Positions 35,040 through 43,950 of a stretch of 64,000 nt of DNA are shown here, piece by piece; within the stretch, counting starts at the first letter, position 1; every line of letters starts with the position of its first letter. A program made the translations under genes and the position numbers. The DNA is from Rhizobium sp. RM (lineage in GTDB: Bacteria; Pseudomonadota; Alphaproteobacteria; Rhizobiales; Rhizobiaceae): assembly GCF_013390595.1 (NCBI RefSeq), contig NZ_JACAWV010000006.1, positions 62,001 through 126,000 on the forward strand, written 5' to 3'. The notes beneath the pieces were generated by a model. The model saw only the letters and a program-made list of their open reading frames with translations, ran no database searches and had not been told where the DNA came from.

Positions 35040-36092
35040 ATGATTGAATTGGGCGGTTTCGATATCGTCGTTCTGGCAGCGGTGGTGCTGGTTATTCTTG
35101 TGCTGTTTGCCGGCATCAAGACTGTGCCGCAGGGCTATCGCTATACCGTCGAACGGTTTGGCCGTTATACGCGTACACTGGAGCCGGGCCTCAACCTGAT
35201 CGTACCGTTCTTCGAGCGCATCGGTGCGCGCATGAACGTCATGGAGCAGGTTCTGGACATTCCGACCCAGGAAGTCATCACCCGCGACAATGCCAGCATC
35301 GCGGCCGATGCCATTGCTTTCTACCAGGTGCTGAATGCCGCTCAGGCAGCCTATCAGATTTCCAACCTGCAGATCGCTATCCAGAACCTCACCATGACCA
35401 ACATCCGCTCGGTGATGGGTTCGATGGATCTCGACGAATTGCTGTCGAACCGCGATACCATCAATGAACGGCTGCTGCGCGTTGTTGACGAGGCCGTCGG
35501 ACCCTGGGGTATCAAGGTCACGCGTGTTGAGATCAAGGATATTGCTCCACCCAAGGATCTTGTCGATGCCATGGCGCGACAGATGAAAGCCGAGCGTGAA
35601 AAGCGCGCGCAGGTTCTGGAAGCGGAAGGCTCGCGCAACGCGCAGATCCTGCGCGCTGAAGGCGCCAAACAATCGGCCATCCTCGAGGCGGAAGGACAGC
35701 GAGAAGCTGCGTTCCGTGACGCAGAAGCCCGCGAACGTCTGGCTGAGGCTGAAGCAAAAGCAACTCGTGTGGTGTCCGAAGCCATTGCTGCCGGCAATGT
35801 TCACGCCATCAACTACTTCATCGCACAGAAATACACCGAAGCTCTTTCCGATATCGGCACGGCAAAGAATGCCAAGATCGTCTTGATGCCGATGGAGGCG
35901 TCCTCCCTGATCGGCTCGCTTGGTGGCATTGGCGCGGTTGCGAAGGAAGTGTTCGGCGACAAGGGTGACGCCGCTGCAGCACCTTCGGCTCCGGCTCCAT
36001 CGCGCTCCGTTCCGCCAAGCGGAAGACCGGCCGGCCACACCATCAATGTGAGCGTGCCGGGCAATCCGTTCGGCTCGTCATCGGAGAAGTAA
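35040..36092 (+). CDS. qmcA: SPFH/Band 7 (stomatin-like) membrane protein QmcA
   Basis: This 350-residue protein has one N-terminal membrane helix (about 6-28), an SPFH domain (about 30-190; [22 protein letters not shown]) and a long coiled coil (about 190-265; repeated AEG/AEA units), with a disordered Ala/Pro/Ser tail. Stomatin-like proteins form membrane microdomain scaffolds and assist membrane proteases. ATG 35040 follows GGAGGAAAT. It is one base upstream of the NfeD gene, the classic stomatin-NfeD pair. Confidence 0.94.
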   Translation: MIELGGFDIVVLAAVVLVILVLFAGIKTVPQGYRYTVERFGRYTRTLEPGLNLIVPFFERIGARMNVMEQVLDIPTQEVITRDNASIAADAIAFYQVLNAAQAAYQISNLQIAIQNLTMTNIRSVMGSMDLDELLSNRDTINERLLRVVDEAVGPWGIKVTRVEIKDIAPPKDLVDAMARQMKAEREKRAQVLEAEGSRNAQILRAEGAKQSAILEAEGQREAAFRDAEARERLAEAEAKATRVVSEAIAAGNVHAINYFIAQKYTEALSDIGTAKNAKIVLMPMEASSLIGSLGGIGAVAKEVFGDKGDAAAAPSAPAPSRSVPPSGRPAGHTINVSVPGNPFGSSSEK

Positions 36093-36093
36093 A

Positions 36094-36558
36094 ATGCTGC
36101 AACGGCTTGCCGCAGAGCTTGGTCCCTGGAGCTGGTGGATCGTCGCCTTCATCCTGCTCGCGGCGGAACTGATTGCGCCGGGTGTGTTCCTGATCTGGAT
36201 CGGTCTTGCGGCACTGGTGATTGGCGCGCTCTCGCTGTTTCTGTGGGACGCGCCTGTCTGGGCATGGCAATTGCAGTTTGTGCTGTTTGCAGGTCTTTCG
36301 GTCGCGTTTGCCCTGTTGGGCAGGCGCTATTTCGGCAAGAACCGTGACACCAGCGACGAACCATTTCTCAATCAGCGGGAAGCAAGTCTTGTCGGCCGTA
36401 CGGCCACATTGCAGGAGCCGATCGTCGAAGGTCGAGGCCGTATTCGTCTTGATGACACGTGGTGGCCGGTCGACGGCAAGGACATGCCGGCAGGAACACG
36501 GGTTCGGATCGCCTCCGCCCGTGGACGGACGCTGACGGTGGAAGCCATCGAATCCTAG
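36094..36558 (+). CDS. NfeD-family membrane protein
   Basis: This 154-residue short-form NfeD has two or three transmembrane helices (about 13-75) and a C-terminal OB-fold domain (about 95-150; GRTATLQEPIVEGRGRIRLDDTWWPV). It begins one base after the qmcA stop, so the two are translated together and likely form a complex at the inner membrane. It lacks the N-terminal ClpP-like protease domain of long NfeD proteins. It ends convergently 11 bases from kdsD. Confidence 0.93.
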   Translation: MLQRLAAELGPWSWWIVAFILLAAELIAPGVFLIWIGLAALVIGALSLFLWDAPVWAWQLQFVLFAGLSVAFALLGRRYFGKNRDTSDEPFLNQREASLVGRTATLQEPIVEGRGRIRLDDTWWPVDGKDMPAGTRVRIASARGRTLTVEAIES

Positions 36559-36569
36559 ATCAGCTGTCG

Positions 36570-37565
36570 TTAAGCCACGCCGATCCGCAAAAGATCGTGG
36601 AAGTGCACTAGGCCAACAGGGCGATTTTCTTCGTCGACGACAATAAGCGCGCCGATATGAAATTTCTCGAGGACCGCGAGAGCGCTCGTCGCCAACACCG
36701 ATTTTTTGACCGTTTTTGGCGTACGGGTCATGATGTCGTCAACGGTCAGTTCGGCGAGATTGCGCGAAAGATTGCGCGCCATATCGCCCTCCGTCACGAT
36801 GCCGCAGAGCCGTCCATCCTCATCCAGAACGCCAACACAGCCGAAGTGTTTGCGCGACAAGACGCTGACGGCATCGGGCATTGGCGTGCCCTTATTGACG
36901 AGCGGCACACGTTCACCGGTGTGCATGATGTCGCTAACAAGCGTCAGGCTCGCACCGAGCTTTCCACCCGGATGGAACACCTTGAAATCGCCTGCGGTAA
37001 AACTGCGTGCTTCCAGAAGTGCCACGGCAAGCGCATCCCCGAGCGCAAGTTGCATCAGGGTCGACGTCGTCGGCGCAAGTCCGAGCGGACATGCTTCCTG
37101 CTCATTGGGAACAAGCAGCACGATATCCGATGCCTTCGCCAGAGATGACGTTTCCGAGCATGTCAGGGCAACAAGCGGGATCGAGAAACGACGGGTATAA
37201 TTAATGATGCTGCGCAGCTCCGCGCTCTCACCACCCTTGGAAATTGCCAGCACGACATCATTGCCGCCGATCATTCCAAGATCGCCGTGATTGGCTTCAG
37301 CCGCATGCACGAAAAAAGCAGGTGTTCCGGTCGATGCAAAGGTCGCTGCAAGCTTCGCGCCGATATGCCCGCTTTTGCCGACGCCGGTAATGATAAGGCG
37401 TCCTTCTGACTGACCGATCATCTCGATGACCTTGCAGAAGGGTTCAGCCAATCCGTTGGTCAGAGCCCGCTCAAGGGCGGCAAGGCCTTCACGCTCCATG
37501 GAAATCGTCCGCAGCGCGGATTCGATCGCATTGTCTTCGACCAGTTTCACAGCTCTCGTAATCAT
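36570..37565 (-). CDS. kdsD: Arabinose-5-phosphate isomerase (KdsD/KpsF)
   Basis: This 331-residue enzyme has a SIS sugar isomerase domain (about 35-180; GVGKSGHIGAKLAATFASTG, SKGGESAEL) and two CBS domains (about 205-330; TEGDMARNL, DDIMTRTP). It converts ribulose 5-phosphate to arabinose 5-phosphate, the first committed step to Kdo for LPS. It is cytoplasmic. The ATG at 37565 gives a typical start. Paralogues serve capsule loci (KpsF), but the context here is general envelope genes. Confidence 0.94.
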   Translation of the reverse strand: MITRAVKLVEDNAIESALRTISMEREGLAALERALTNGLAEPFCKVIEMIGQSEGRLIITGVGKSGHIGAKLAATFASTGTPAFFVHAAEANHGDLGMIGGNDVVLAISKGGESAELRSIINYTRRFSIPLVALTCSETSSLAKASDIVLLVPNEQEACPLGLAPTTSTLMQLALGDALAVALLEARSFTAGDFKVFHPGGKLGASLTLVSDIMHTGERVPLVNKGTPMPDAVSVLSRKHFGCVGVLDEDGRLCGIVTEGDMARNLSRNLAELTVDDIMTRTPKTVKKSVLATSALAVLEKFHIGALIVVDEENRPVGLVHFHDLLRIGVA

Positions 37566-37644
37566 GGCCGACTGTTACTCTTTCCCCCGAAATAAGTCCA
37601 CTGCCTCGACGATAACCGCAGGGTGGCGTTGTCGACACGAAAGG

Positions 37645-38010
37645 TCAGTGGCGCAGGACAGGTGGAGACAGTTCCTCGATCGTACCCAGACGCTTGAACG
37701 GAACCTTCTCTTCGTCGAGCAGATATCTCCCGACTGTCCGCACGCGGGAGCGCGAGCCGTCATCGTGCCGAACCGAATATTCCTGCGAATAGAAGGCCCC
37801 CGTTTTCAGCGTCGTCAGTGCTGTTTCAATGACACGATTTCGATCCGCCAGGTCTATTCTCTCAAGCATCTTGAAGATGCTGACGCCTTGCTTGGCTTCA
37901 GCCAGCGGGATGCCGAATATATCTGCGCAGACATCATCCAGGTAGAATTTGTCGTTGGTGATGTCCCAACAGTAGAAGCCGATCCGGTTCATATTCGACA
38001 TGGGAGTCAT
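37645..38010 (-). CDS. Stand-alone PAS domain protein (121 aa)
   Basis: This 121-residue protein is essentially one PAS domain of the PAS_3/PAC type: IGFYCWDITNDKFYLDDVCADIFGIP, then EYSVRHDDGSRSRVRTVGRY and GTIEELSPP. No output domain follows. It may bind a ligand and act on a partner, or be the remaining sensor part of a larger protein. Three ATGs (38010, 38001, 37992) are possible starts; none has a clear Shine-Dalgarno. It lies 79 bp upstream of kdsD on the same strand. Confidence 0.75.
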   Translation of the reverse strand: MTPMSNMNRIGFYCWDITNDKFYLDDVCADIFGIPLAEAKQGVSIFKMLERIDLADRNRVIETALTTLKTGAFYSQEYSVRHDDGSRSRVRTVGRYLLDEEKVPFKRLGTIEELSPPVLRH

Positions 38011-38260
38011 AAAAGCACGGTCACTCAGAGGAAAACAAACGGGTTTTCAAATTCTTCAAACAAAATCGGTCTCGCGTTTTCGAAACATTGGCGACCCCTT
38101 GAAAGCTTCCCATCTATACACGCAAGCATAGAGTTACCGCGTTGGGCGATCGCGACCCTCATCTGTCGCAAAAACGTCATGTCGGCCCTTAGTTGGAATG
38201 TCGTTATTATTCCAGCCATTCGCCCAGAAAAAGAGTTCCCTTCCCGATATTTATCAAGTG

Positions 38261-38298
38261 TTAACCATAAAAACCCTATCGTTTAACCAATGTTAAAC
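38261..38298. promoter_or_regulatory. Candidate CtrA sites and inverted repeat upstream of the barrel gene
   Basis: TTAACCAT at 38261-38268 is an exact match to the rhizobial CtrA half-motif. Close by is a perfect inverted repeat GTTTAAC-CAAT-GTTAAAC (38281-38298), which contains TTAACCAA. The cluster lies in the 413-bp gene-free stretch between the PAS gene and the beta-barrel gene, 126-163 bases before the barrel start. No other gene or RNA is apparent in that stretch. Confidence 0.45.
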
Positions 38299-38423
38299 AT
38301 GCGTCGCGTGAGTGAGTCTGCCAATTCCAGTAAGTGCCCATAATGCTCGGCTAGCCGGCATGGGAAACGGAAGTGACGGACCTTGGAGCGCGCCGCGATC
38401 GGAACTCGCCGGGTGAAAGAAGC

Positions 38424-39896
38424 ATGGTCTTGAGAGGCACCGCAAAACGTCCGCAGACGTCGCGGAAAGCAGCAGCAATGCTGCTTGCCTGTACCGTTCT
38501 TTTCACGGCGGAAGCAGCGTTGGCGCAGGACGCTGCGACACCCGTACCCGTTACGGTTCCTCAAGGCACCGCCCTATCTGCCGGCACTACGGACACCGAC
38601 ACGCCGGCGAACACGGCGACTGCCACGACCCCGACACCACTATGGCGCCCCTCCAATAATCCAGGTGATCCGATATACGAGCAACAGGACGACAATGAGC
38701 GTCCTTATTCCGAGACAGAAAATCCCTATGAACCCACTGTAGACGGAGGTGAGAATCCACCCCCGACCGGTGAGCCTGGACAAACGCCAGGCATCCGTCT
38801 TGGAACATTTCTGCTGCGTCCGTCGCTCAGTCAGACGATCAACACGGAGAAACAGAGCAATACGGGCGGCCCTTCGCGCCGCAACTATCTGACGACCGGC
38901 ATTCGCGGCACGCTGACCAGCGATTGGTCGAGGCATGCGTTGACGGTAACGGGTGACGGCGCTTGGGAGAAAAATTTCGGAAGCAAGGACGGAGAAGAAC
39001 CCCGGGCAAAAATCGATGCGGATCTTCGCCTTGACCTTGGCGGTGACACCACAGCCAATCTGAAGGCTGGATATGAATTCAGTCGCGAAGACACAACCGA
39101 CCCGAACGCGTTGACCGGCGCATCCGTCCAGGGCGGAGAGCACCAGTTTACGACTGGCGCATCCATCGAACGAGATTTCGGGAAATTGCGCGGTCTGGCG
39201 GCGCTCGATCTTTCCAGAACCGTCTACACTGACGCCAAGGGCCTGGATGGGACCGCGATCAGCCTGAGTGACCGGGACCGAAATTCCGCCAACCTGCGTG
39301 GACGTGTGGGTTACGAACTGTCACCTGCCCTCATCCCCTTCCTCGAACTGAATGCCGGAGCAAGCCGGTATGACGAAGACCGGGACAGCTCGGGCTATGC
39401 GCGCTCCTCCAATTCCTACGGAGCGAAAGTCGGTGCGGAGATCGATCTAGGCGAAAAGACCCGAGGCGAAGCGGCGATTGGCTATCTGCGCAAACAATAT
39501 GACGACGATCGTCTGGCCTCCATTGGCGCATTGACCCTGGACGGGGATCTGAACTGGTCGCCGCAGCGCGGCACCAACGTCAATTTGGGTTTGAGAACGA
39601 CGATCGAAGATTTTGCCGGCGGCCCACAGGGCGGCTGGATTTCCTACCAGCTCGATGCCGGCCTGACCCACGAGTTGCGCAACAATCTTGTTGCCCGCCT
39701 GACGGGCCAGATTGTCCGCCGGACGTTCCCGTCATCGTCCGACATGGAGGACGTCATGGAATACACCGCTGGGGCAGGACTGACCTGGGGCATCAACCGC
39801 TACCTCGATCTGACGGCCGACGTCAGCTACCAGTGGACACCGGTTTACGACAGCGACGAGTTGCGCGTTGGCGCCGGGCTTGTGCTCAAGCGCTAG
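38424..39896 (+). CDS. Outer membrane beta-barrel protein (BBP2/OMP_b-brl_2-like)
   Basis: This 490-residue exported protein has signal peptide AAAMLLACTVLFTAEAALAQ (residues 17-36), a low-complexity Thr/Pro region (about 37-120), then about 370 residues of alternating amphipathic strands starting IRLGTFLLRPSLSQTI and ending in VGAGLVLKR. Strands rich in Y, T and R and the repeated G-x-R-T-x(4)-D turns indicate a barrel of 16 or more strands. ATG 38424 is preferred because it yields a standard signal peptide; GTG 38373 is in frame with a purine-rich leader. Function unknown. Confidence 0.85.
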   Translation: MVLRGTAKRPQTSRKAAAMLLACTVLFTAEAALAQDAATPVPVTVPQGTALSAGTTDTDTPANTATATTPTPLWRPSNNPGDPIYEQQDDNERPYSETENPYEPTVDGGENPPPTGEPGQTPGIRLGTFLLRPSLSQTINTEKQSNTGGPSRRNYLTTGIRGTLTSDWSRHALTVTGDGAWEKNFGSKDGEEPRAKIDADLRLDLGGDTTANLKAGYEFSREDTTDPNALTGASVQGGEHQFTTGASIERDFGKLRGLAALDLSRTVYTDAKGLDGTAISLSDRDRNSANLRGRVGYELSPALIPFLELNAGASRYDEDRDSSGYARSSNSYGAKVGAEIDLGEKTRGEAAIGYLRKQYDDDRLASIGALTLDGDLNWSPQRGTNVNLGLRTTIEDFAGGPQGGWISYQLDAGLTHELRNNLVARLTGQIVRRTFPSSSDMEDVMEYTAGAGLTWGINRYLDLTADVSYQWTPVYDSDELRVGAGLVLKR

Positions 39897-39928
39897 ATCG
39901 GACGCTGCCGGCACCAAAATCTCAAACA

Positions 39929-39955
39929 AAAATCCCGGCACTAGGCCGGGATTTT
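39929..39955. terminator. Bidirectional terminator between barrel gene and galU
   Basis: An 11-bp stem AAAATCCCGGC/GCCGGGATTTT (39929-39939 with 39945-39955) with a five-base loop lies between two converging genes. A-rich and T-rich flanks on either side make it usable in both directions. Confidence 0.85.
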
Positions 39956-39974
39956 CATGTCGTGTTTCATAAGA

Positions 39975-40862
39975 CTACTTCAGACCGCCGATCAAAGCCT
40001 TAATCGGGTCCTCAATCGAAGAGCGGATGTCGGCACGTTCCAGAGCAAAAGCAACGTTTGCAAGAATGAAGCCGTCCTTTGCGCCGCAATCGAACGTCTG
40101 GCCACGGAAGTGATAACCCGCAAATTCCTGCGAATCCGCCAGCGTCAGCATGCCGTCCGTCAACTGAATTTCGTTGCCTGCACCGCGTTCCTGATTTTCG
40201 AGAATGTCGAAAATCTCCGGCTGCAGAATGTAACGACCGTTGATGTAGAAGTTGGACGGTGCGGTACCCTTGGCAGGCTTTTCGACCATCTGGGTGATCT
40301 TGAATCCTTCGCCGACAGCGTCGCCAACACCGACGATACCGTATTTGTGGGTCTGATCCGGTTCGCATTCCTGCACCGCAATCACGTTGCCACCGGTCTG
40401 GTCGTAAAGATCAACCATGCCTTTGAGGCAGCTTTTCTGCGAGTGCATGATCATGTCGGGCAGCAGAACCGCAAAAGGCTCGTCGCCGACGATATCGCGT
40501 GCGCACCAGACCGCGTGGCCAAGACCAAGCGGAACCTGCTGACGGGTAAAGCTTGCCGTACCCGCCTTTGGCAGAAGGCCGGCCAGCAATGTCAGCTCGG
40601 CATTCTTGTTGCGCTCGCGCAGCATCTGTTCGAGTTCAAATTGAATATCGAAATAGTCTTCGATCACCGCCTTGCCGCGGCCGGTGACAAATACAAAGTG
40701 CTCGATGCCCGCTTCCGCCGCTTCATCAACGACGTACTGAATGACCGGCTTGTCTACGACAGTGAGCATTTCTTTCGGAACCGCCTTAGTAGCGGGCAGG
40801 AAACGTGTGCCGAGGCCTGCAACCGGAAATACGGCTTTCCGAATTTTCTTCTGTTCTACCAC
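39975..40862 (-). CDS. galU: UTP-glucose-1-phosphate uridylyltransferase
   Basis: This 295-residue nucleotidyltransferase has [56 protein letters not shown] and FEKP-like MVEKPAKG motifs. It makes UDP-glucose for exopolysaccharide, LPS and glucan synthesis; the Sinorhizobium counterpart is ExoN. GTG 40862 follows AGGAGGGATAT; the longer ATG at 40904 has no Shine-Dalgarno. It is monocistronic with a shared terminator at 39929-39955. Confidence 0.95.
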   Translation of the reverse strand: MVEQKKIRKAVFPVAGLGTRFLPATKAVPKEMLTVVDKPVIQYVVDEAAEAGIEHFVFVTGRGKAVIEDYFDIQFELEQMLRERNKNAELTLLAGLLPKAGTASFTRQQVPLGLGHAVWCARDIVGDEPFAVLLPDMIMHSQKSCLKGMVDLYDQTGGNVIAVQECEPDQTHKYGIVGVGDAVGEGFKITQMVEKPAKGTAPSNFYINGRYILQPEIFDILENQERGAGNEIQLTDGMLTLADSQEFAGYHFRGQTFDCGAKDGFILANVAFALERADIRSSIEDPIKALIGGLK

Positions 40863-41058
40863 ATATCCCTCCTGAGAGATAACAACTGGGTCCCATTCCC
40901 TCACGCAGTTGTTATTTCAAAAACAACAACGTTTTGTAAAGGTCGACGCTACCATCTATTAATGGTAAAGAATTTGTTGACGTTCTTTTGGTATCCATCG
41001 TGAAGCCCGATGCGTATCTCGCTATCGAAATGACATTCGAGAGAACGAAAGACCGACG

Positions 41059-42282
41059 ATGACAAAGATGATCCTTTCAGATGTCCGCAAATTCGGCTGC
41101 ATGGTGTTTGCAGGTTTGGCAATCACCCTGACGCCATTCTCGGCACATGCCGATGCTGGCTTCAGACAGTGGATCAACCAGTTTTACTCAACAGCCGCCA
41201 AAGAAGGCATCAGCAAGGCGACCTACCAGAAAGCGTTCGCCGGCGTGACCGAGCCCGATCCTGACGCGCTGCGCAAGGCCACCTATCAGCCGGAATTCAC
41301 GACACAGGTCTGGGACTACATCGACTCGCGTGTCAATCCGTACACGGTTAGGATCGGCCGTGAAATGAAGGCACGCCACGCCACGACCCTGAACTGGATC
41401 GAGCGCAACTTCAACGTCGACAAGCATATCATCCTCGCCATCTGGTCGATGGAATCGAACTATGGTGCGGTACTCGAAAAACCGGAGCGCCTGCATAATA
41501 TCCCGCAGGCTCTGGCAACCCTTGCCTATTCTGATCCAAAGCGTGGAAAGTTCGCCCGTACGCAATTGATTGCCGCCCTGAAGATCCTTCAGTCGGGTGA
41601 CGTGACGCCGAAACAGCTCACCGGGTCCTGGGCGGGCGCCATGGGCCACACGCAATTCATTCCGACCAGCTATCTGCTCTACGCCGTCGACGCGGATGGC
41701 AACGGCAAGCGCGACATCTGGCACTCTGTGCCGGACGCACTGGCAACGGCCGCCAACCTGCTGGCAAAGAATGGCTGGGAACCCGGCCGGACCTGGGGTT
41801 ACGAAACCGCGGTTCCGCGCGGCGGCGCCCGATATGAAGGTCAAACAAAGACCATTGCGGAATGGGCAAAGCTCGGCTTCACCCGTCCGAACGGCAAGAA
41901 TTTCACCCGTGGTTCTGACCGCGCCATGCTGAAATTGCAGGGTGGCGCCAATGGTCCGGGTTTCCTGATGATGAAAAACTTCTTCACCATCAAGAAATAC
42001 AACGCATCAGACAGCTATGCGCTGGCCGTTGGTCTGCTGGCAGACGAGATCGCCGGTTACGGTGGGATGCAGCAGAAGTGGCCGCGTCCTGACGGTACGC
42101 TGGACATCAAGGAAAAATTCGAGCTCCAGACCCGGATGAAAGAGCTCGGTTATTATGATGGCGAAATCGATGGTAACTTCGGCTCCGGCTCGAAAGCCGC
42201 AATCAGCGCAATCCAGTCCCGTATGGGAATGGAAAACGATGGCGAACCATCGCAGAGACTGCTGAGAGCCTTGCGTAACTGA
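41059..42282 (+). CDS. Lytic murein transglycosylase (MltB-like, SLT_2 + peptidoglycan-binding domain)
   Basis: This 407-residue exported protein has signal peptide residues 1-32 (ending AHA-DA), an SLT_2 lytic transglycosylase domain (about 33-335) with catalytic E132 in IWSMESNYG and AGAMGHTQFIPTSY, and a C-terminal peptidoglycan-binding domain (about 350-405; LQTRMKELGYYDGEIDGNFGSGS). It cleaves glycan strands with 1,6-anhydro product formation in the periplasm. It lacks a lipobox, unlike E. coli MltB. It is 67 bp upstream of the SGNH hydrolase gene, likely one operon. Confidence 0.94.
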   Translation: MTKMILSDVRKFGCMVFAGLAITLTPFSAHADAGFRQWINQFYSTAAKEGISKATYQKAFAGVTEPDPDALRKATYQPEFTTQVWDYIDSRVNPYTVRIGREMKARHATTLNWIERNFNVDKHIILAIWSMESNYGAVLEKPERLHNIPQALATLAYSDPKRGKFARTQLIAALKILQSGDVTPKQLTGSWAGAMGHTQFIPTSYLLYAVDADGNGKRDIWHSVPDALATAANLLAKNGWEPGRTWGYETAVPRGGARYEGQTKTIAEWAKLGFTRPNGKNFTRGSDRAMLKLQGGANGPGFLMMKNFFTIKKYNASDSYALAVGLLADEIAGYGGMQQKWPRPDGTLDIKEKFELQTRMKELGYYDGEIDGNFGSGSKAAISAIQSRMGMENDGEPSQRLLRALRN

Positions 42283-42349
42283 TAAGATGTGCCGGTCGGT
42301 TCAGGCAGTCTCGAAGACTGCCGGCGGACCGCCCGGAAAGGTCGATGTC

Positions 42350-43576
42350 ATGAGTAAGAAGCCCGCATCGCAAAACGGAATCATCGGACGGCGCATCTGC
42401 GCCGTCATTCTGTCCGTTGCGATCTGCGTGCCACTCGCCCCATCTGGCGCCATTGCGCAGGAGCAGCGTCGGACTCTGTTCGAAATGTTGTTCGGCAGAC
42501 CTGTTGGTAGAGAAGCACCGGCTGACCGTGAATATCAGCCGCGCAACCGACGCGATTTCCCCTCAGCGCCCTCGTCGCGCAACCGATCAGTCAGCAGACC
42601 GCAACCGGCGCGCAAGACACCATCCGTTGTCCAGATGCGTACCACAAAACCGGAACCGGCCGCAAAACTCGAAAATGCGCGGCGCGTTCTCGTCGTCGGC
42701 GACTTTCTGGCCGGAGGCATGGGGGAAGAACTTGTCAACGCTTTCGCCAGTTCCCCGGCCATCACCGTCGACGTGCGTGCAAATGGCTCGTCGGGCCTGG
42801 TGCGCACAGACTACTACGATTGGTTTGCAACACTTCCCGAATTCATCAAGGAGACGAGCCCCGCAACAATCGTCATCATGATGGGGTCCAATGACCGCCA
42901 GCAGATGCAGATCGGCGATATCAAGGAAAAGTTCGGTACAGATGTCTGGTACAAGGAGTATGAGCGTCGGATCGATGCACTCTTGGCCATCGCGGAACGC
43001 CAGAAGGTTCCACTATTGTGGGTCGGCGTACCCGCATTTCAATCTCCGTCACTGACGGCCGATCTTGCTGGCTTCAACCGCCTTTACCGCAGCCACGTCG
43101 AAAAGCACGGTGGTGAGTTCGTCGATGTCTGGGACGGCTTCGTCGATGAAGCAGGCAAGTTCGTTATCACCGGTTACGACATGAACGGTCAGCAAGCCCG
43201 CCTTCGCGAAGCCGATGGCATCGGCATGACGCAGGCCGGCAAGCGAAAACTCGCATTTTACGTCGAAAAATTCGTGCGCCGGCATCTCGACAGCGCCGGC
43301 CCCGATCTGGTGAATCTGGACGGTAGCAATCTGCCTTCACTGACCTCGCTGCCGGCACTTGGTATCGACGCCGGCCAGGTCCGAACGCAGCCTATCAGCC
43401 TTACAGATCCCGATCTCGATGGCGGCGAAAGACTGCTGGGCGACCAGCCTGTCAGAACATCTGTCGTCGAAACACCGCGTGAACGGCTGACAAAACGCGG
43501 TGAAATGAGCGACGCACCACGGGGACGCGTCGATGATTATCGCGTGTCCACGCCGGACGAAACGGCAACGAAGTAG
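42350..43576 (+). CDS. DUF459 SGNH-type hydrolase, exported
   Basis: This 408-residue protein has signal segment ICAVILSVAICVPLAPSGAIA and a disordered Arg/Pro linker (about 45-105), followed by a DUF459/SGNH domain (about 115-320). Block I is RVLVVGDFLAGGMGEEL (D instead of the usual S in GDS, with G-D present), block III is MMGSNDRQ, and block V is DGIGMTQAGKRKLAFY. The family is thought to modify acyl groups on periplasmic polysaccharide or peptidoglycan. ATG 42350 follows GGAAAGG. Whether it is catalytic is unclear because the block I serine is not obvious. Confidence 0.85.
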   Translation: MSKKPASQNGIIGRRICAVILSVAICVPLAPSGAIAQEQRRTLFEMLFGRPVGREAPADREYQPRNRRDFPSAPSSRNRSVSRPQPARKTPSVVQMRTTKPEPAAKLENARRVLVVGDFLAGGMGEELVNAFASSPAITVDVRANGSSGLVRTDYYDWFATLPEFIKETSPATIVIMMGSNDRQQMQIGDIKEKFGTDVWYKEYERRIDALLAIAERQKVPLLWVGVPAFQSPSLTADLAGFNRLYRSHVEKHGGEFVDVWDGFVDEAGKFVITGYDMNGQQARLREADGIGMTQAGKRKLAFYVEKFVRRHLDSAGPDLVNLDGSNLPSLTSLPALGIDAGQVRTQPISLTDPDLDGGERLLGDQPVRTSVVETPRERLTKRGEMSDAPRGRVDDYRVSTPDETATK

Positions 43577-43628
43577 CCTTCTCATGACGCTCGTTCGAGC
43601 ACCCTCATCATCACGATATGTTAAAGTC

Positions 43629-43653
43629 GGAACGCGCTTCGACCTTGGTGGTT
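43629..43653 (+). promoter_or_regulatory. EcfG (RpoE2)-type promoter for the small gene at 43713
   Basis: GGAAC at 43629-43633 is followed after 18 bases by TT at 43652-43653 (consensus GGAAC-N18/19-TT of rhizobial general-stress promoters; the longer form CGTT is GGTT here). Transcription would start near 43661, leaving a leader of about 50 bases before the small gene. Confidence 0.6.
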
Positions 43654-43712
43654 AACGCGAGTGCGGAGCAGGAACGCATCCGCTAAAAACGATGATATGA
43701 GGAGTAAACATC

Positions 43713-43889
43713 ATGCCCCACCAAGGTGGTACACACGACCCGCATATGAAGCCCGGTCAAAAATCCGGCAAGGGCGGCAACGACAAAACCCGCAGCGCGT
43801 CATCGATGGAAAACAAGGCCCCCATGAAGGACACCACGCGGGATAAGTCGATGAAGGGTGGCCAACAGGGCCATAAAAACAAACACTAA
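43713..43889 (+). CDS. Small hydrophilic, Lys/Gly-rich protein (58 aa)
   Basis: This 58-residue protein starts MPHQGGTHDPHMKPGQKSGK and is rich in K, G, H, Q and D, with no hydrophobic stretch, which is typical of disordered stress proteins. A Shine-Dalgarno AGGAG lies 9 bases before the ATG. A general-stress type promoter lies about 80 bases upstream and a terminator follows at 43919-43944. Similar small KGG-like proteins are common in rhizobial general stress regulons, but I cannot name a family. Confidence 0.75.
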   Translation: MPHQGGTHDPHMKPGQKSGKGGNDKTRSASSMENKAPMKDTTRDKSMKGGQQGHKNKH

Positions 43890-43918
43890 CGCGCTGTTTT
43901 ACCTCAGGTCCGGAACAA

Positions 43919-43944
43919 AAAAGGCGACCAGATGGCCGCCTTTT
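43919..43944 (-). terminator. Terminator between the small gene and gltD
   Basis: The stem AAAGGCG/CGCCTTT (43920-43926 with 43937-43943) plus inner pairs GACC-like/GGCC is followed by TTTTTT on the minus strand, closing gltD 7 bases past its stop. On the plus strand TTTT follows, so it can also serve the small gene. Confidence 0.82.
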
Positions 43945-43950
43945 CAGTGA

